Below the pieces are notes generated by a model. The model ran no database searches, was not told where the DNA came from, and worked only from the letters and a program-made list of their open reading frames with translations. Position numbers and translations under genes: made by a program. Source: Steroidobacteraceae bacterium (lineage in GTDB: Bacteria > Pseudomonadota > Gammaproteobacteria > Steroidobacterales > Steroidobacteraceae). From it: a stretch of DNA of 64,000 nucleotides. Of this stretch, positions 24,500-35,447 are shown one piece after another (position 1 is the stretch's first letter; each line of letters begins with the position of its first letter). The stretch lies in the NCBI GenBank assembly GCA_019187495.1, contig JABAQN010000021.1, positions 1 through 64,000 of the forward strand. The letters are read 5' to 3'.

Positions 24500-25072
24500 T
24501 CAGGCGTTGAACAGCGCCTTCACGTCGACGTCAGCCTTCTCCGCGTCCGCGAACTCGAGCAGCTTCGCGGCCCTGAAGCCGAACATCCCGGCGATGATGG
24601 AGGCCGGGAACTGCTCGATGGTCGCGTTGTTGATGTTGACGCTCTCGTTGTACAACTCGCGCCGGTCGGAAATGCCGGTCTCGAGCCCGCTGATCCGCTG
24701 TTGCAGCTGCTGGAAGGACGCGTTGGCCTTGAGGTCCGGATAGGCCTCGGCCACGGCGAACAGCTTGCCGAGCTGCGCGCGCAGGCCGCCTTCGGCGGCG
24801 CTGACCGCGGCCACGTCGCCCGCTTCCCGCGCCGCGTACACGGCGTTCCGCGCCTGCATGACCTTCACGAGCGTTTCCTGCTCGTACTGCATGTACTGCT
24901 TGCAGGTATCGACCAGCTTCGGCAACTCGTCGTGCCGCTGCTTCAGCAGCACGTCGATGTTCGACCATGCGGTCGCGACGCGGTGCTTCAGGGCGACCAG
25001 GCGGTTGTAGAGACCGATACCGCCGAAGACGATCGCGGCGACGATGGCGAGGAATACGAGTGTGCCGAGCAT
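24500..25072 (-). CDS. LemA family protein (first of two)
   Basis: 190 aa. N-terminal anchor (about 1-25) and the LemA helical core: TAWSNIDVLLKQRHDELPKL, DLKANASFQQLQQRISGLE, RRELYNESVNINNATIEQFP, then a short acidic C-terminus (EFADAEKADVDVKALFNA). First gene of the operon lemA-lemA-GIDE-like-yceH. The ATG at 25072 is the only start that begins with the anchor. A TATACT hexamer about 42 bp upstream on the minus strand could be the -10 of the operon promoter, but no clear -35 is present. Confidence 0.93.
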   Translation of the reverse strand: MLGTLVFLAIVAAIVFGGIGLYNRLVALKHRVATAWSNIDVLLKQRHDELPKLVDTCKQYMQYEQETLVKVMQARNAVYAAREAGDVAAVSAAEGGLRAQLGKLFAVAEAYPDLKANASFQQLQQRISGLETGISDRRELYNESVNINNATIEQFPASIIAGMFGFRAAKLLEFADAEKADVDVKALFNA

Positions 25073-25166
25073 GGCCGACCCCCGAGGCTGTTCGTGAAGC
25101 CTGACGGGGAGGCAGTATACGGGCGGCGCGGGCCGGCCCCGCGATGCCCGTCGCATTTCGGGCCGG

Positions 25167-25721
25167 ATGCACGACAAACTCCGGCTGACGGGCGGTCGCC
25201 GTCGCGCTACCGCGCGGGGCGTGGACTTCCTCTACTCGCTGTATGATGCGCTGGTGAGCGTCAACGTGCCGTCCGACAAGGCCCGGGCGGTGGTCGACGC
25301 CATGGAGCGCGACATGGGCACGACGCTTGCCACGAAGTCCGACCTCGACAGCCGCCAGCTGCTGCTGCGGCACGAGTTCGAGGGTTTCCGGCGCGAGATG
25401 TCTCTGGAGTTCGCAGCCGTCCGCAAGGACCTGGACGTGGGTCTCGCAGCGATCCGCAAGGACATGGAATCAGGCTTCGCAACAGTGCGCCGGGACATGG
25501 AAGCGGCCCTCGCCGCGGTGCGCAAGGACATGGAAGCGGGCCTCGCCGCGGTGCGCAAGGACATGGACGCAGCCCTCGCCGCGGTGCGCCGGGACATGGA
25601 CACGGGATTGGCGGACGTCCGCAAGGACATGGAGCTCATGCGCAAGTCGCTGACGATCCAGCTCGGCTCGATGTACGTCGCCGGCATGGGTATCCTGTTC
25701 GCCGCGCTACGCTTCACCTGA
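25167..25721 (+). CDS. DUF1640-like coiled-coil protein with hendecad repeats and C-terminal anchor
   Basis: 184 aa (possibly 166 aa if GTG 25221 is the start, which removes an Arg-rich unlikely beginning). Residues 82-158 are seven near-identical 11-residue repeats of the form LAAVRKDMEAG, encoded by 33-bp DNA repeats; the 11-residue period gives a long right-handed coiled coil. The C-terminus (about 163-182) is a single hydrophobic helix, so the coil is tethered to the membrane. The N-terminal segment LYSLYDALVSVNVPSDKARA resembles DUF1640 proteins (relatives of mitochondrial calcium-uniporter regulators and bacterial coiled-coil proteins). Function is unknown. Confidence 0.75.
   Translation: MHDKLRLTGGRRRATARGVDFLYSLYDALVSVNVPSDKARAVVDAMERDMGTTLATKSDLDSRQLLLRHEFEGFRREMSLEFAAVRKDLDVGLAAIRKDMESGFATVRRDMEAALAAVRKDMEAGLAAVRKDMDAALAAVRRDMDTGLADVRKDMELMRKSLTIQLGSMYVAGMGILFAALRFT
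25410..25640 (+). repeat. Seven 33-bp tandem repeats within the coiled-coil gene
   Basis: Seven units of 33 bp, each coding an 11-residue block (FAAVRKDLDVG, LAAIRKDMESG, FATVRRDMEAA, LAAVRKDMEAG, LAAVRKDMDAA, LAAVRRDMDTG, LADVRKDMELM). Units 4 to 6 are nearly identical in DNA, so recent expansion or copy-number change is likely; changes of 33 bp keep the frame. Confidence 0.9.
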
Positions 25722-26216
25722 CCGCAGCGTCCGCTGCATCAGTACCACGTCGAGCCATCGCCCGAACTTGTAGCCGACCCGCCGGAAGGTGCCGACGTGG
25801 ACGAAGCCGAGCGAGCGGTGCAGCCCGATCGATCCGTGGTTCTCCGCATCGCCGATCACGGCCAACATCTCGACGAGGCCGAGTGCCCCGCATTGCGTGA
25901 TGACGGCGCGCATCAGCGCGCTGCCGATGCCACGGCGCTGTGCGTGCGGCGCGATGTACACGGAGTTCTCGCAAGTGAAACGGTAGGCGGGGCGGGCGCG
26001 GAACTCGCTCGCGTAGGCGAAGCCGACCACACGCGCGCCGTCTTCCGCGACGAGAAAGGGGTAATGGCCGTCGATGGCGATGTGGCGGAAGCGTTCCGCC
26101 ATTTCCGCCGGCGAGGGTGGTTCGAGCTCAAAGCTCGCGGTGCCGTGGAGGACGTGCTGCGCGTAGATCGCCTGCACGGCCGGCATGTCTGCCAGCGTGC
26201 AGGCGCGCACCGGCAT
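25707..26216 (-). CDS. GNAT acetyltransferase (phosphinothricin/methionine sulfoximine acetyltransferase-like)
   Basis: 169 aa. The acetyl-CoA loop is HAQRRGIGSALM; the N-terminus (VRACTLADMPAVQAIYAQHVL, TASFELEPPS) and the C-terminal GFVHVGTFRRVGYKFGRWLD are typical of the Pat/MnaT family, which acetylates phosphinothricin, methionine sulfoximine or methionine sulfone. The true substrate here is unknown. Its start overlaps the pntB stop by one base (TGATG), so it is the last gene of the pnt operon. The 3' end overlaps the convergent coiled-coil gene by 15 bp. Confidence 0.9.
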   Translation of the reverse strand: MPVRACTLADMPAVQAIYAQHVLHGTASFELEPPSPAEMAERFRHIAIDGHYPFLVAEDGARVVGFAYASEFRARPAYRFTCENSVYIAPHAQRRGIGSALMRAVITQCGALGLVEMLAVIGDAENHGSIGLHRSLGFVHVGTFRRVGYKFGRWLDVVLMQRTLRSGEA

Positions 26217-27607
26217 CAGCCGATCGCCTTCACCGCGCCGATCAGTTCAGCGACCGCCTTCTGTCCGTCGCCGTACAGCATGCGCGTGTTGTCGAGATAG
26301 AAGAGGGCGTTCTCGATGCCCGAGAAGCCCGCACCCTGACCGCGCTTGATGACGATGCAGTTCTTCGCCTTGTCGGCGTTCAGGATCGGCATGCCGTAGA
26401 TCGGGCTCGACTTGTCGTTGCGCGCGACCGGGTTCACGACGTCGTTGGCGCCGATGACGAGCGCGACATCGGTGGTTTCGAACTCGGCATTGATTTCGTC
26501 GAGGTCGGCGATCAGGTCGTAGGGCACGCCCGCCTCGGCGAGCAGCACGTTCATGTGGCCCGGCATGCGCCCCGCGACCGGGTGGATCGCGAACTTCACG
26601 GTGACTCCGCGATCGATCAGCAGCTGCGTGAGCTCCCAGACCTTGTGCTGCGCCTGCGCGACCGCCATGCCGTAGCCCGGCACGATGATCACCTTGCCGG
26701 CGAAGGCCATCATCACGCCGACGTCGGCCGCCTCGATCGGCTTCATGCTGCCCGTGACTTCGCCGGCGGCGGTACCGCCGCCCGTATCGCCGAAGCCGGC
26801 GAACAGCACGTTGCCGAGCGAGCGATTCATCGCCTTCGCCATCAACTGCGTGAGCAGCGTGCCGGCGGAACCGACGACCGTACCGGCGATGATCATCGCC
26901 GCGTTGCCGAGCACGAAGCCCTCGAAGGCGACCGCGAGGCCGGTGAGCGCGTTATAGAGCGAGATCACGACCGGCATGTCCGCCCCGCCGATCGGCAGGG
27001 TCATGGTGACACCGAGCACCAGTGCGACGACGAAGAATCCCGTGATGATCGCGGGCGAGGCGTTGAAGTGCAGCGCGACCATGCCGCCGAGCACGAGCGA
27101 GCCGACCAGCAGCAGCAGGTTGAAGACCTGCTGGCCGCCGAAGCGGAACGAACGCTTGATGAGTCCCTGCAGCTTGCCGAACGCGATCGCGCTGCCGCTG
27201 AACGACACCGCACCGATCAGGCCACCGACCACCGCGAGCACCATCGTCACGAGGCCGTGCTCGCCGCCCTTGTAGAGTTCCACCGCGGCGATCGCGGCCG
27301 CGGCGCCGCCGCCCATGCCGTTGTAGAGCGCGATCATCTGCGGCATGTCGGTCATCGCGACACGTTTGCCGCTCCACCACGCGAGCAGCGAGCCGACCAC
27401 GATCGCGGCGATGATCAGCGGGTAGTTCGTCATGCCCGGGTAGAGGAACGTGACGAGGATCGCGAGCAGCATGCCGGCGCCCGCCCAGACGATGCCGCTG
27501 CGGGCGGTCACCGGCGAACTCATGCGCTTCAGGCCCATGATGAAGAGGAACGCGGTGAGGAGGTAACTCCCCTGGATCAGCAGGTCGGCGGAAAGGGCGT
27601 CCGACAT
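26216..27607 (-). CDS. pntB: NAD(P) transhydrogenase subunit beta
   Basis: 463 aa. Nine or so membrane helices (domain II) occupy the first 265 residues, including the proton-channel region GNAAMIIAGTVVGSAGTLLT; the NADP(H)-binding domain III follows with the motif VIIVPGYGMAVAQAQHKV, the GRMPGHMNVLLAEA loop and VVNPVARNDKSSPIYGMPIL. It forms the membrane proton-translocating transhydrogenase with PntAA and PntAB, making NADPH from NADH at the expense of the proton gradient. The start is 1 bp after the pntAB stop region. Confidence 0.97.
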   Translation of the reverse strand: MSDALSADLLIQGSYLLTAFLFIMGLKRMSSPVTARSGIVWAGAGMLLAILVTFLYPGMTNYPLIIAAIVVGSLLAWWSGKRVAMTDMPQMIALYNGMGGGAAAAIAAVELYKGGEHGLVTMVLAVVGGLIGAVSFSGSAIAFGKLQGLIKRSFRFGGQQVFNLLLLVGSLVLGGMVALHFNASPAIITGFFVVALVLGVTMTLPIGGADMPVVISLYNALTGLAVAFEGFVLGNAAMIIAGTVVGSAGTLLTQLMAKAMNRSLGNVLFAGFGDTGGGTAAGEVTGSMKPIEAADVGVMMAFAGKVIIVPGYGMAVAQAQHKVWELTQLLIDRGVTVKFAIHPVAGRMPGHMNVLLAEAGVPYDLIADLDEINAEFETTDVALVIGANDVVNPVARNDKSSPIYGMPILNADKAKNCIVIKRGQGAGFSGIENALFYLDNTRMLYGDGQKAVAELIGAVKAIG

Positions 27608-27608
27608 C

Positions 27609-27917
27609 TCAATGCACTCCCTTCGATCCGCCGCCCCGGGCACCACTCGACTTGAACATTTCGAGCATGCGCTCGGTCACCACGTAGCCGCCGACCGCAT
27701 TGCCGGCCGCGAGCAGCACGCCGATGAAGCCGATCGTCTTCTCGAGCGGCGTGACCGCGGCGCCGAGCGCCACCATCGCGCCGACGAGCACGATGCCGTG
27801 CACGAAGTTCGATCCCGACATCAGCGGTGTGTGCAGGATCACCGGCACGCGCGCGATGACTTCGTAGCCGGTGAAGGCTGCGAGCATGAAAATGTAGAGC
27901 GCGACAATTCCCGTCAT
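27609..27917 (-). CDS. pntAB: NAD(P) transhydrogenase subunit alpha part 2
   Basis: 102 aa, three to four membrane helices (MTGIVALYIFMLAAFTGYEV, TPLMSGSNFVHGIVLVGAMV, KTIGFIGVLLAAGNAVGGYV) of the alpha subunit domain II, with a Gly-rich tail. In E. coli this part is fused to domain I; here, as in many other proteobacteria, it is a separate gene. It lies between pntAA (21 bp) and pntB (1 bp). Confidence 0.96.
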   Translation of the reverse strand: MTGIVALYIFMLAAFTGYEVIARVPVILHTPLMSGSNFVHGIVLVGAMVALGAAVTPLEKTIGFIGVLLAAGNAVGGYVVTERMLEMFKSSGARGGGSKGVH

Positions 27918-27938
27918 TGTTCTCTCCGCGGCTTCCCG

Positions 27939-29069
27939 CTACTCGCTGTCCGCCAATTGCTTCCTCGTCCCCTCGTGCTTCACGGCCCCGTCATGGGTCA
28001 GGCACGATTGCGCGAAGACCTCATCGTCCCAGTCGATCTTCAACTCGCCGCCCTTGAGCGCCGGCGAGAGCAGGTTATAGAGATTGCGCGCGTACATTTC
28101 GCTCGCGTTGTACGCGAGTTGTGCCGCCAGGTTCACGGCGCCGATCACCTTCACGGCGCCGTGGGTGACCGTTTCGCCGGCGCGCGTCAGTTCGCAGTTG
28201 CCACCCTGTTCGGCGGCGATGTCGACGACGACGGAGCCCGCGCGCATGCGCTCGACCGCGGCACGCGACACGATCTTCGGCGCGGGGCGCCCGGGCACCG
28301 AGGCGGTGGTGATCACCGCATCGGCGGCGGCGATGCGCGCGTCGAGCACTTCCTGCTGCTTTGCCTTCTCCTCGGCGGTCAGTTCGCGCGCGTAGCCGCC
28401 GGTGCCCTCGGCGGACACGCCGACGTCGACGAACTTCGCGCCGAGCGATTTCACCTGCTCCTTCGTCGCGCTGCGCACGTCATAGGCCTCGACCACCGCG
28501 CCGAGGCGCCGGGCGGTCGCGATCGCCTGCAGCCCCGCCACGCCTGCACCGATCACGAGCACGTGTGACGGGCGGATCGTGCCGGCCGCGGTCGTCAGCA
28601 TCGGCATGAACTTCTGCAGGTTGTCGGCGGCGATCAGCACGGCCTTGTAGCCGGCGATGGCGGCCTGCGAGGACAGCGCGTCCATCGACTGGGCGCGCGA
28701 AATGCGCGGTACGAACTCCATCGCGAAATGCGTGATGCGCCCGTCGCGGAGCGCCTTCACTTCGGCGTGCTTCGCGTGCGCCTGCGCATAGCCGACGACC
28801 ACCGTACCCGCCTTGAGCGCCCCGATCTGCGCGAGCGCGAGCGGTTGTACCGTGAGGAGGATATCGGCGGCCGCGAGCACGGCGCCCGCGCCATCTGCCC
28901 AGTCGACCTGCTTGTAGAGCACATCCGGAAACTGTGCGGCGGCGCCGGCGCCACGTTCGATCAGTACGCGCGCGCCGAGCGCGGCAAACTTCGCGGCGAC
29001 CTCGGGCACGAGGCTGACGCGTGTTTCCTGGGGGGCGCTTTCTCGCAGCACCCCGATCGTGACGGGCAT
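27939..29069 (-). CDS. pntAA: NAD(P) transhydrogenase subunit alpha part 1
   Basis: 376 aa soluble NAD(H)-binding domain I. It starts TIGVLRESAPQETRVSLVPE like alanine dehydrogenase relatives and carries the dinucleotide fold VLVIGAGVAGLQAIATARRL and the mobile loop region near SAEGTGGYARELTAEE. A Shine-Dalgarno AGGGAG lies 8 bp before the ATG. First gene of the operon pntAA-pntAB-pntB-GNAT. Confidence 0.97.
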   Translation of the reverse strand: MPVTIGVLRESAPQETRVSLVPEVAAKFAALGARVLIERGAGAAAQFPDVLYKQVDWADGAGAVLAAADILLTVQPLALAQIGALKAGTVVVGYAQAHAKHAEVKALRDGRITHFAMEFVPRISRAQSMDALSSQAAIAGYKAVLIAADNLQKFMPMLTTAAGTIRPSHVLVIGAGVAGLQAIATARRLGAVVEAYDVRSATKEQVKSLGAKFVDVGVSAEGTGGYARELTAEEKAKQQEVLDARIAAADAVITTASVPGRPAPKIVSRAAVERMRAGSVVVDIAAEQGGNCELTRAGETVTHGAVKVIGAVNLAAQLAYNASEMYARNLYNLLSPALKGGELKIDWDDEVFAQSCLTHDGAVKHEGTRKQLADSE

Positions 29070-29150
29070 CGGTCGGGCTCCCTGTGGCGAGGTGCGACGG
29101 CCTCCCGCCGCGCCTCGCGAAATGTCTCGTAGAATTAGTGCCTTGGAACG

Positions 29151-29179
29151 TTGAATTGTTGCACAAACCTGCCTAATCT
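29151..29179 (+). promoter_or_regulatory. Sigma-70-type promoter of the HNH nuclease gene
   Basis: -35 TTGAAT (29151-29156), 17-bp spacer, -10 TAATCT (29174-29179), in a locally AT-rich stretch. The predicted start point, 7-8 bp after the -10, falls on the ATG at 29187, and no Shine-Dalgarno sequence is present, so the mRNA may be leaderless. Confidence 0.5.
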
Positions 29180-29186
29180 AACAACG

Positions 29187-29861
29187 ATGGACGGCATCGA
29201 TCTTGACTGCGCGGATCGTGGCTCCCCGCACGATCTGCGCGTCCTGGCAGGGCCCCGGGCGAGTTCTTTTTCGCAACTCGTGCTCCGTACGGACGTTTCG
29301 GGAATGCCGCTCGAGTGGATCGACTACAAGGAAGCGGCCCGCCTCTACCACCAGGACCAGGTCGCCTATACCTGCGGCCGCTCGATCTTCCGGCTGACCG
29401 GCGGCACCAACGCGCGCACGGGGTGTCGCACCGTACTCGACGTCAACTCGATCGTGGCGACGATCGGGCACACGGGCAATCCCGGTAACAACCGCCACGA
29501 CTACGTGCCGCCGCTCAACAACCAGACACTGTTCCGCCGCGACGCGTTCCTCTGCATGTACTGCGCGCAGCGGTTCGCGGCGCGCGAGCTGTCACGGGAC
29601 CACATCCGCCCGTTCAGCCAGGGCGGCAAGGACATCTGGACGAACGTCGTCACGGCCTGCCGGCGCTGCAACAATCTCAAGGCATCGCGCACGCCCGAGC
29701 AGGCGCGCATGCAGCTGATCGCGGTGCCGTTCACGCCGACCTATGCCGAGTACATTTTCCTGAAGGGTCGTCGCGTGCTCGCCGACCAGATGGAGTACCT
29801 GCTGGCGCACTTCCCGCGCAGCTCCCCGCTGCACGCGCGCATCCAGAAATGGATCGCGTAG
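29187..29861 (+). CDS. HNH endonuclease family protein
   Basis: About 224 aa. The C-terminal half holds a zinc-stabilised HNH nuclease: Cys123-x-x-Cys126 (CMYC), the catalytic LSRDHIRPFSQGGKD (Asp138-His139), Asn153 (WTNVV) and Cys158-x-x-Cys161 (CRRC). The N-terminal half contains VSGMPLEWIDYKEAARLYHQ, a module that regularly precedes this type of HNH domain in gammaproteobacterial housekeeping homologues of the McrA-like group. The biological target is unknown. The start at 29187 is chosen from the promoter; Met40 is an alternative. It is divergent from the pnt operon and 32 bp upstream of an exonuclease gene that may be co-transcribed. Confidence 0.85.
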   Translation: MDGIDLDCADRGSPHDLRVLAGPRASSFSQLVLRTDVSGMPLEWIDYKEAARLYHQDQVAYTCGRSIFRLTGGTNARTGCRTVLDVNSIVATIGHTGNPGNNRHDYVPPLNNQTLFRRDAFLCMYCAQRFAARELSRDHIRPFSQGGKDIWTNVVTACRRCNNLKASRTPEQARMQLIAVPFTPTYAEYIFLKGRRVLADQMEYLLAHFPRSSPLHARIQKWIA

Positions 29862-29893
29862 CCGGGCCGTCGGCCGCAACGCCCCGGCGATAG

Positions 29894-30817
29894 GTGTCGC
29901 CGGTGCTCTACCTGGTCGACGCTTCCGTTTATGTTTTCCGTGCCTACTACTCCATGCCACCGGACATGGCGGACAGCGAGGGGCGGCCGACGCATGCGCT
30001 CTTTGGCTTCGCCCGTTTTCTCGGTGACCTGATCGAGCGCGCCCGACCGGAATATCTTGCGGTGGCGTTCGACGAGAACCTCACGTCATCATTCCGCAAT
30101 CGCATCTATCCGGCCTACAAGGCCAATCGCGATCCGGCGCCCGCGGACCTGCTGTGGCAGTTCGCCCGCTGCCGCGAGTTCTGCGGGCTCGCCGGCATTC
30201 GCCACCTGTCGAGCGACGAGTACGAGGCCGACGACATCATCGGCACGCTCGCCGCGCGCGGCCGGGACTGCGGCCTGCCGTTCACCGTCGTCACGCGCGA
30301 CAAGGACATGGCGCAGCTCGTGCGCGATGGCGACGTGTACTGGGATTACGCCGCGAACGAGCGCTACCGCTACCACGAGATCGAGTCGCGCTTCGGTGTC
30401 TCGCCGGAGCGCTTCGCCGATTACCTCGCGCTCACCGGGGACAGCGTCGACAACATACCGGGCGTCCCGGGGGTCGGCCCGAAGACGGCCACCGCGATCA
30501 TGCGGGAGTTCGCGTCGCTCGATGAGCTGTATGCCGACCTCGATCGCGTGCGCGCATTGCCGATTCGCGGCGCAGCGAAGCTCCCGGACCGCCTGCGGAC
30601 GCATCGCGAGGCTGCGTATCTCGCGCGCCGGCTGACGGCGATCGCCTGCGACATGCCGCTCGAAATCGGCCCTGCGGCCCTGCGTCCGCGTGCGCCCGAC
30701 ATGGCGGGCCTGACGGCGTTTTTCGACCAGCTCGGCTTCGGCCCGATGCTGCGCCGACAGGCCGAACGGCTCGCGGCGCTCTCGGCAGCGGGGCGGGCGA
30801 GCGTTACGGCACGCTGA
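29894..30817 (+). CDS. 5'-3' exonuclease / flap endonuclease (PolA 5' nuclease domain-like)
   Basis: 307 aa stand-alone version of the DNA polymerase I 5' nuclease. Acidic metal-binding residues appear in [33 protein letters not shown] and [11 protein letters not shown]; the helical arch region carries [18 protein letters not shown]; the helix-three-turn-helix DNA grip is [20 protein letters not shown] followed by PKTATAIM. It should cut 5' flaps or RNA primers. It starts at GTG 29894; the ATG alternatives would cut into the first catalytic strand. Its 3' end overlaps the convergent DUF4097 gene by 14 bp. Confidence 0.92.
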   Translation: MSPVLYLVDASVYVFRAYYSMPPDMADSEGRPTHALFGFARFLGDLIERARPEYLAVAFDENLTSSFRNRIYPAYKANRDPAPADLLWQFARCREFCGLAGIRHLSSDEYEADDIIGTLAARGRDCGLPFTVVTRDKDMAQLVRDGDVYWDYAANERYRYHEIESRFGVSPERFADYLALTGDSVDNIPGVPGVGPKTATAIMREFASLDELYADLDRVRALPIRGAAKLPDRLRTHREAAYLARRLTAIACDMPLEIGPAALRPRAPDMAGLTAFFDQLGFGPMLRRQAERLAALSAAGRASVTAR

Positions 30818-31568
30818 CCTTGCCGGCGATGTTCTTCGTCAGGACATCTCCGCTGCCGTCGCTGCCGAGCGTGAAGTCACCGCCGACATCCTCCACCAGG
30901 ATGTCGCCGGAACCGTCGGCGCCGATCAATACATTGCCCTTGATGCCGACGATGCGGATATCGCCCGAGCCGTCGCTGCCCACTTCGGCGTTGCCGCCGA
31001 TGTTGGAGAAGTTGATGTCGCCGGAGCCGTCGAAGGTCACGGTGACGTCGCCACGCGTGTCGGCCACCTTCACATTGCCGGAACTGTCCTTGATCTCGAC
31101 GCGGCCGGCATCGTGTACCTCGACGTCGCCCGAGCTGTCGTCGAGTTGCAGCTGCGCCGTGCCGCGCGCGTGGAAATCGCCACTCGAATCGCGCGCCTCG
31201 ACCGGCAGGTTCGCGGGCAGGGCGATGCCGACGTCGAGTTGCGCATACGCATTGCCGATCGTGATGACCTTGCTGTCGTTCCGCTGGCCCGCGGCGATGT
31301 AGACGATGTCGCCCTCGCGCCGCACTTCGAGGCGCAGCGTATCGAGCAGAACCTGCGTCGACGCGCAGGCCCTGCCCCGGGCGACGATCCTGCGGGCATC
31401 GGGCGTGCCGACGAGATGCAGGTCGCCGGCGCCCGACGACACGATGACCCTGATGACGCCCTCGATGCCCACCGCGGCCTCGCGCTCGGCCGAGAACGCG
31501 CATTTGGCATGGGCTTGTGCCGCGCCGCCAGCAATGGCGAGCGCCGCGAGAATTCCGATTGTTCGCAT
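30804..31568 (-). CDS. Exported DUF4097-type repeat protein (putative adhesin fold)
   Basis: 254 aa with a signal peptide (1-21, ending AQAHA). The rest is a beta-helical DUF4097-like domain. From about residue 135 the chain is built of repeated short motifs: [30 protein letters not shown], then [40 protein letters not shown], each about 10 or 20 residues apart. The Asp/Gly turns recall beta-roll or beta-solenoid coils and could bind metal ions (inference). AGGAG lies 7 bp before the ATG. Single-gene unit, convergent with the exonuclease gene. Confidence 0.82.
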   Translation of the reverse strand: MRTIGILAALAIAGGAAQAHAKCAFSAEREAAVGIEGVIRVIVSSGAGDLHLVGTPDARRIVARGRACASTQVLLDTLRLEVRREGDIVYIAAGQRNDSKVITIGNAYAQLDVGIALPANLPVEARDSSGDFHARGTAQLQLDDSSGDVEVHDAGRVEIKDSSGNVKVADTRGDVTVTFDGSGDINFSNIGGNAEVGSDGSGDIRIVGIKGNVLIGADGSGDILVEDVGGDFTLGSDGSGDVLTKNIAGKVSVP

Positions 31569-31673
31569 GTCCTGCTCCTCGAGGCCACCCGCCGGACTCA
31601 CTCCCCCGGGGCTTGGATGCGCACGACGGCCCAAGGGTTGCTACGCTATGGGCACAGACCCGGGGGTATCGCC

Positions 31674-33863
<2,190 letters not shown>

Positions 33864-33874
33864 CCCCAGCCGCC

Positions 33875-34297
33875 ATGCCGCTGCAGCCGTTCCATCTCGC
33901 GATCCCGGTGCACGATCTCGCGGCGGCGCGCGCGTTCTATGGCGCGCTGTTCGGCTGTCCCGAAGGCCGCAGCTCGCGGGAATGGGTCGATTTCGATTTC
34001 TTCGGCCACCAGCTCGTCGCGCACCTCGATCCGGCGGCGGGCATGCGGCCCGTGCACCACAACGCGGTGGACGGCCACGACGTGCCGGTGCCGCACTTCG
34101 GCGTCGTGCTCGAATGGTCCGCGTGGCAGGCGCTCGCCTCGCGCCTGCGGGAGGCCGGCACGCGCTTCGTGATCGAGCCGGGCATCCGCTTCCGCGGGCA
34201 GGTCGGGGAGCAGGCGACGATGTTCCTGCTTGACCCGTCGGGGAATGCGCTCGAGTTCAAGGCGTTTCGCGACCCCGCGCGACTGTTCGCAAAGTAA
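33875..34297 (+). CDS. VOC-fold (glyoxalase/dioxygenase superfamily) protein
   Basis: 140 aa, two beta-alpha-beta-beta-beta modules. It starts [20 protein letters not shown] (first metal His) and ends with the second module's [16 protein letters not shown] (metal Glu). The middle part [19 protein letters not shown] provides another metal His. Such small VOC proteins are often lyases or dioxygenases; no substrate can be assigned. It follows acs by 11 bp and may be co-transcribed. It overlaps the convergent nhaA gene by 41 bp. Confidence 0.85.
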   Translation: MPLQPFHLAIPVHDLAAARAFYGALFGCPEGRSSREWVDFDFFGHQLVAHLDPAAGMRPVHHNAVDGHDVPVPHFGVVLEWSAWQALASRLREAGTRFVIEPGIRFRGQVGEQATMFLLDPSGNALEFKAFRDPARLFAK

Positions 34298-35447
34298 GGG
34301 CGCCCGCGCCCGCGGCCAGCAGCGATCCGAACAGAATGCCGAGTTTCGCGCCGTTATAGTGCTCCGGGACCACGCCCTCGAACGCGAGCGAGGCGATGAA
34401 GATGCTCATCGTGAAGCCGATTCCGGCGACGAGCGCGAGCGCAACGATCTGCGGCCAGGTTGTGCGCTCGGGCAACCGTGCGCCTGCGACGAGCCTGCCG
34501 GCCGCGGTGCCCAGCACGATGCCGGCGAGCTTGCCCGCGACAAGGCCGACCCCGACGCCGAGCGGCACGGGTGCCACGAGATCGTGGAGCGAAAGGCCGC
34601 GCAGGTCGACGCCGGCGTTCAGCAGCGCGAACAGAGGCAGTACGCCGAAATAGACCCAGGGATCGAGCGCGGCCTCGGTGCGATCCGCCGGACTGTCGCG
34701 CCGGGCGCGCGACACCGGCAGGGCGAGCGCCGTGATGACGCCGGCGAGCGTCGCGTGAACGCCGCTTTTCAATACGCAGAACCACAGCACGAGGCCGGCG
34801 AGCATGTAGGGCGCAACCTGCCGGACGCCGCGGCGGTTCAGCAGCAGCAATACCGTCAGCGGCGCGAGCGCCGCGAGCAGCATTTCGGGCGACAGCTGCG
34901 AGGTGTAGAAGAGCGCGATGATCACGATCGCGCCCAGGTCGTCGATGACGGCGACGGCGGCGAGGAACGCGTACAGCGCCGGCGGCGCGCGCGGTGCCGC
35001 GAGCCGGAGCACGACCAGCGAGAACGCGATGTCGGTCGCGCAGGGAATGGCCCAGCCGCGCAGCGCGAGCGGATCGCCCGCGTTGAAGGCCGTGAAAATC
35101 AGAGCCGGCAGCAGCATGCCGCCGACTGCTGCGAATGCCGGCAGGAGCGCCTGGCGCACGCTCGACAGTGAACCGTGCGCGAGCTCGCGCTTCACCTCGA
35201 CGCCGACCAGCAGGAAGAAGATCGCCATCAGCCCGTCGTTGACGAGCAGCACGAGCGGCTTTTCGATGCCGATGGGACCAACCCGCATCGCCATCGGCAG
35301 CGCCATCAGCTGCCGGTGGACGCCCGCCCAAGGCGAGTTCGCCCAGGCAATGGCGATCGCCGCCATCGCGAGCATCAGCAGACCCGCCGGCAGGCGCCAT
35401 TGCTGCCCGGGCCCGGCGTGACTGTGTACCGCGCCGGATGTCGTCAT
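34257..35447 (-). CDS. nhaA: Na+/H+ antiporter NhaA
   Basis: 396 aa with about twelve membrane helices. The ion-binding aspartates are clear: Asp139 in [11 protein letters not shown] and Asp169-Asp170 in [13 protein letters not shown], at the same spacing as Asp133, Asp163 and Asp164 of E. coli NhaA. The start motif [20 protein letters not shown] and the end [15 protein letters not shown] are also typical. The ATG at 35447 overlaps the stop of the acetyl-CoA hydrolase gene (ATGA). It exchanges sodium for protons across the inner membrane. Confidence 0.95.
   Translation of the reverse strand: MTTSGAVHSHAGPGQQWRLPAGLLMLAMAAIAIAWANSPWAGVHRQLMALPMAMRVGPIGIEKPLVLLVNDGLMAIFFLLVGVEVKRELAHGSLSSVRQALLPAFAAVGGMLLPALIFTAFNAGDPLALRGWAIPCATDIAFSLVVLRLAAPRAPPALYAFLAAVAVIDDLGAIVIIALFYTSQLSPEMLLAALAPLTVLLLLNRRGVRQVAPYMLAGLVLWFCVLKSGVHATLAGVITALALPVSRARRDSPADRTEAALDPWVYFGVLPLFALLNAGVDLRGLSLHDLVAPVPLGVGVGLVAGKLAGIVLGTAAGRLVAGARLPERTTWPQIVALALVAGIGFTMSIFIASLAFEGVVPEHYNGAKLGILFGSLLAAGAGALTLRTVARGRETP

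Noticed and set aside
25410-25640. Regular repeats considered as a CRISPR array
   Set aside because: Units are contiguous 33-mers without spacers, in frame in a coiled-coil gene, and not palindromic.
27609-29069. Split pntAA/pntAB considered as a frameshift
   Set aside because: Both parts have own starts and ribosome binding sites, and a split alpha subunit is a normal arrangement outside the enterobacteria.
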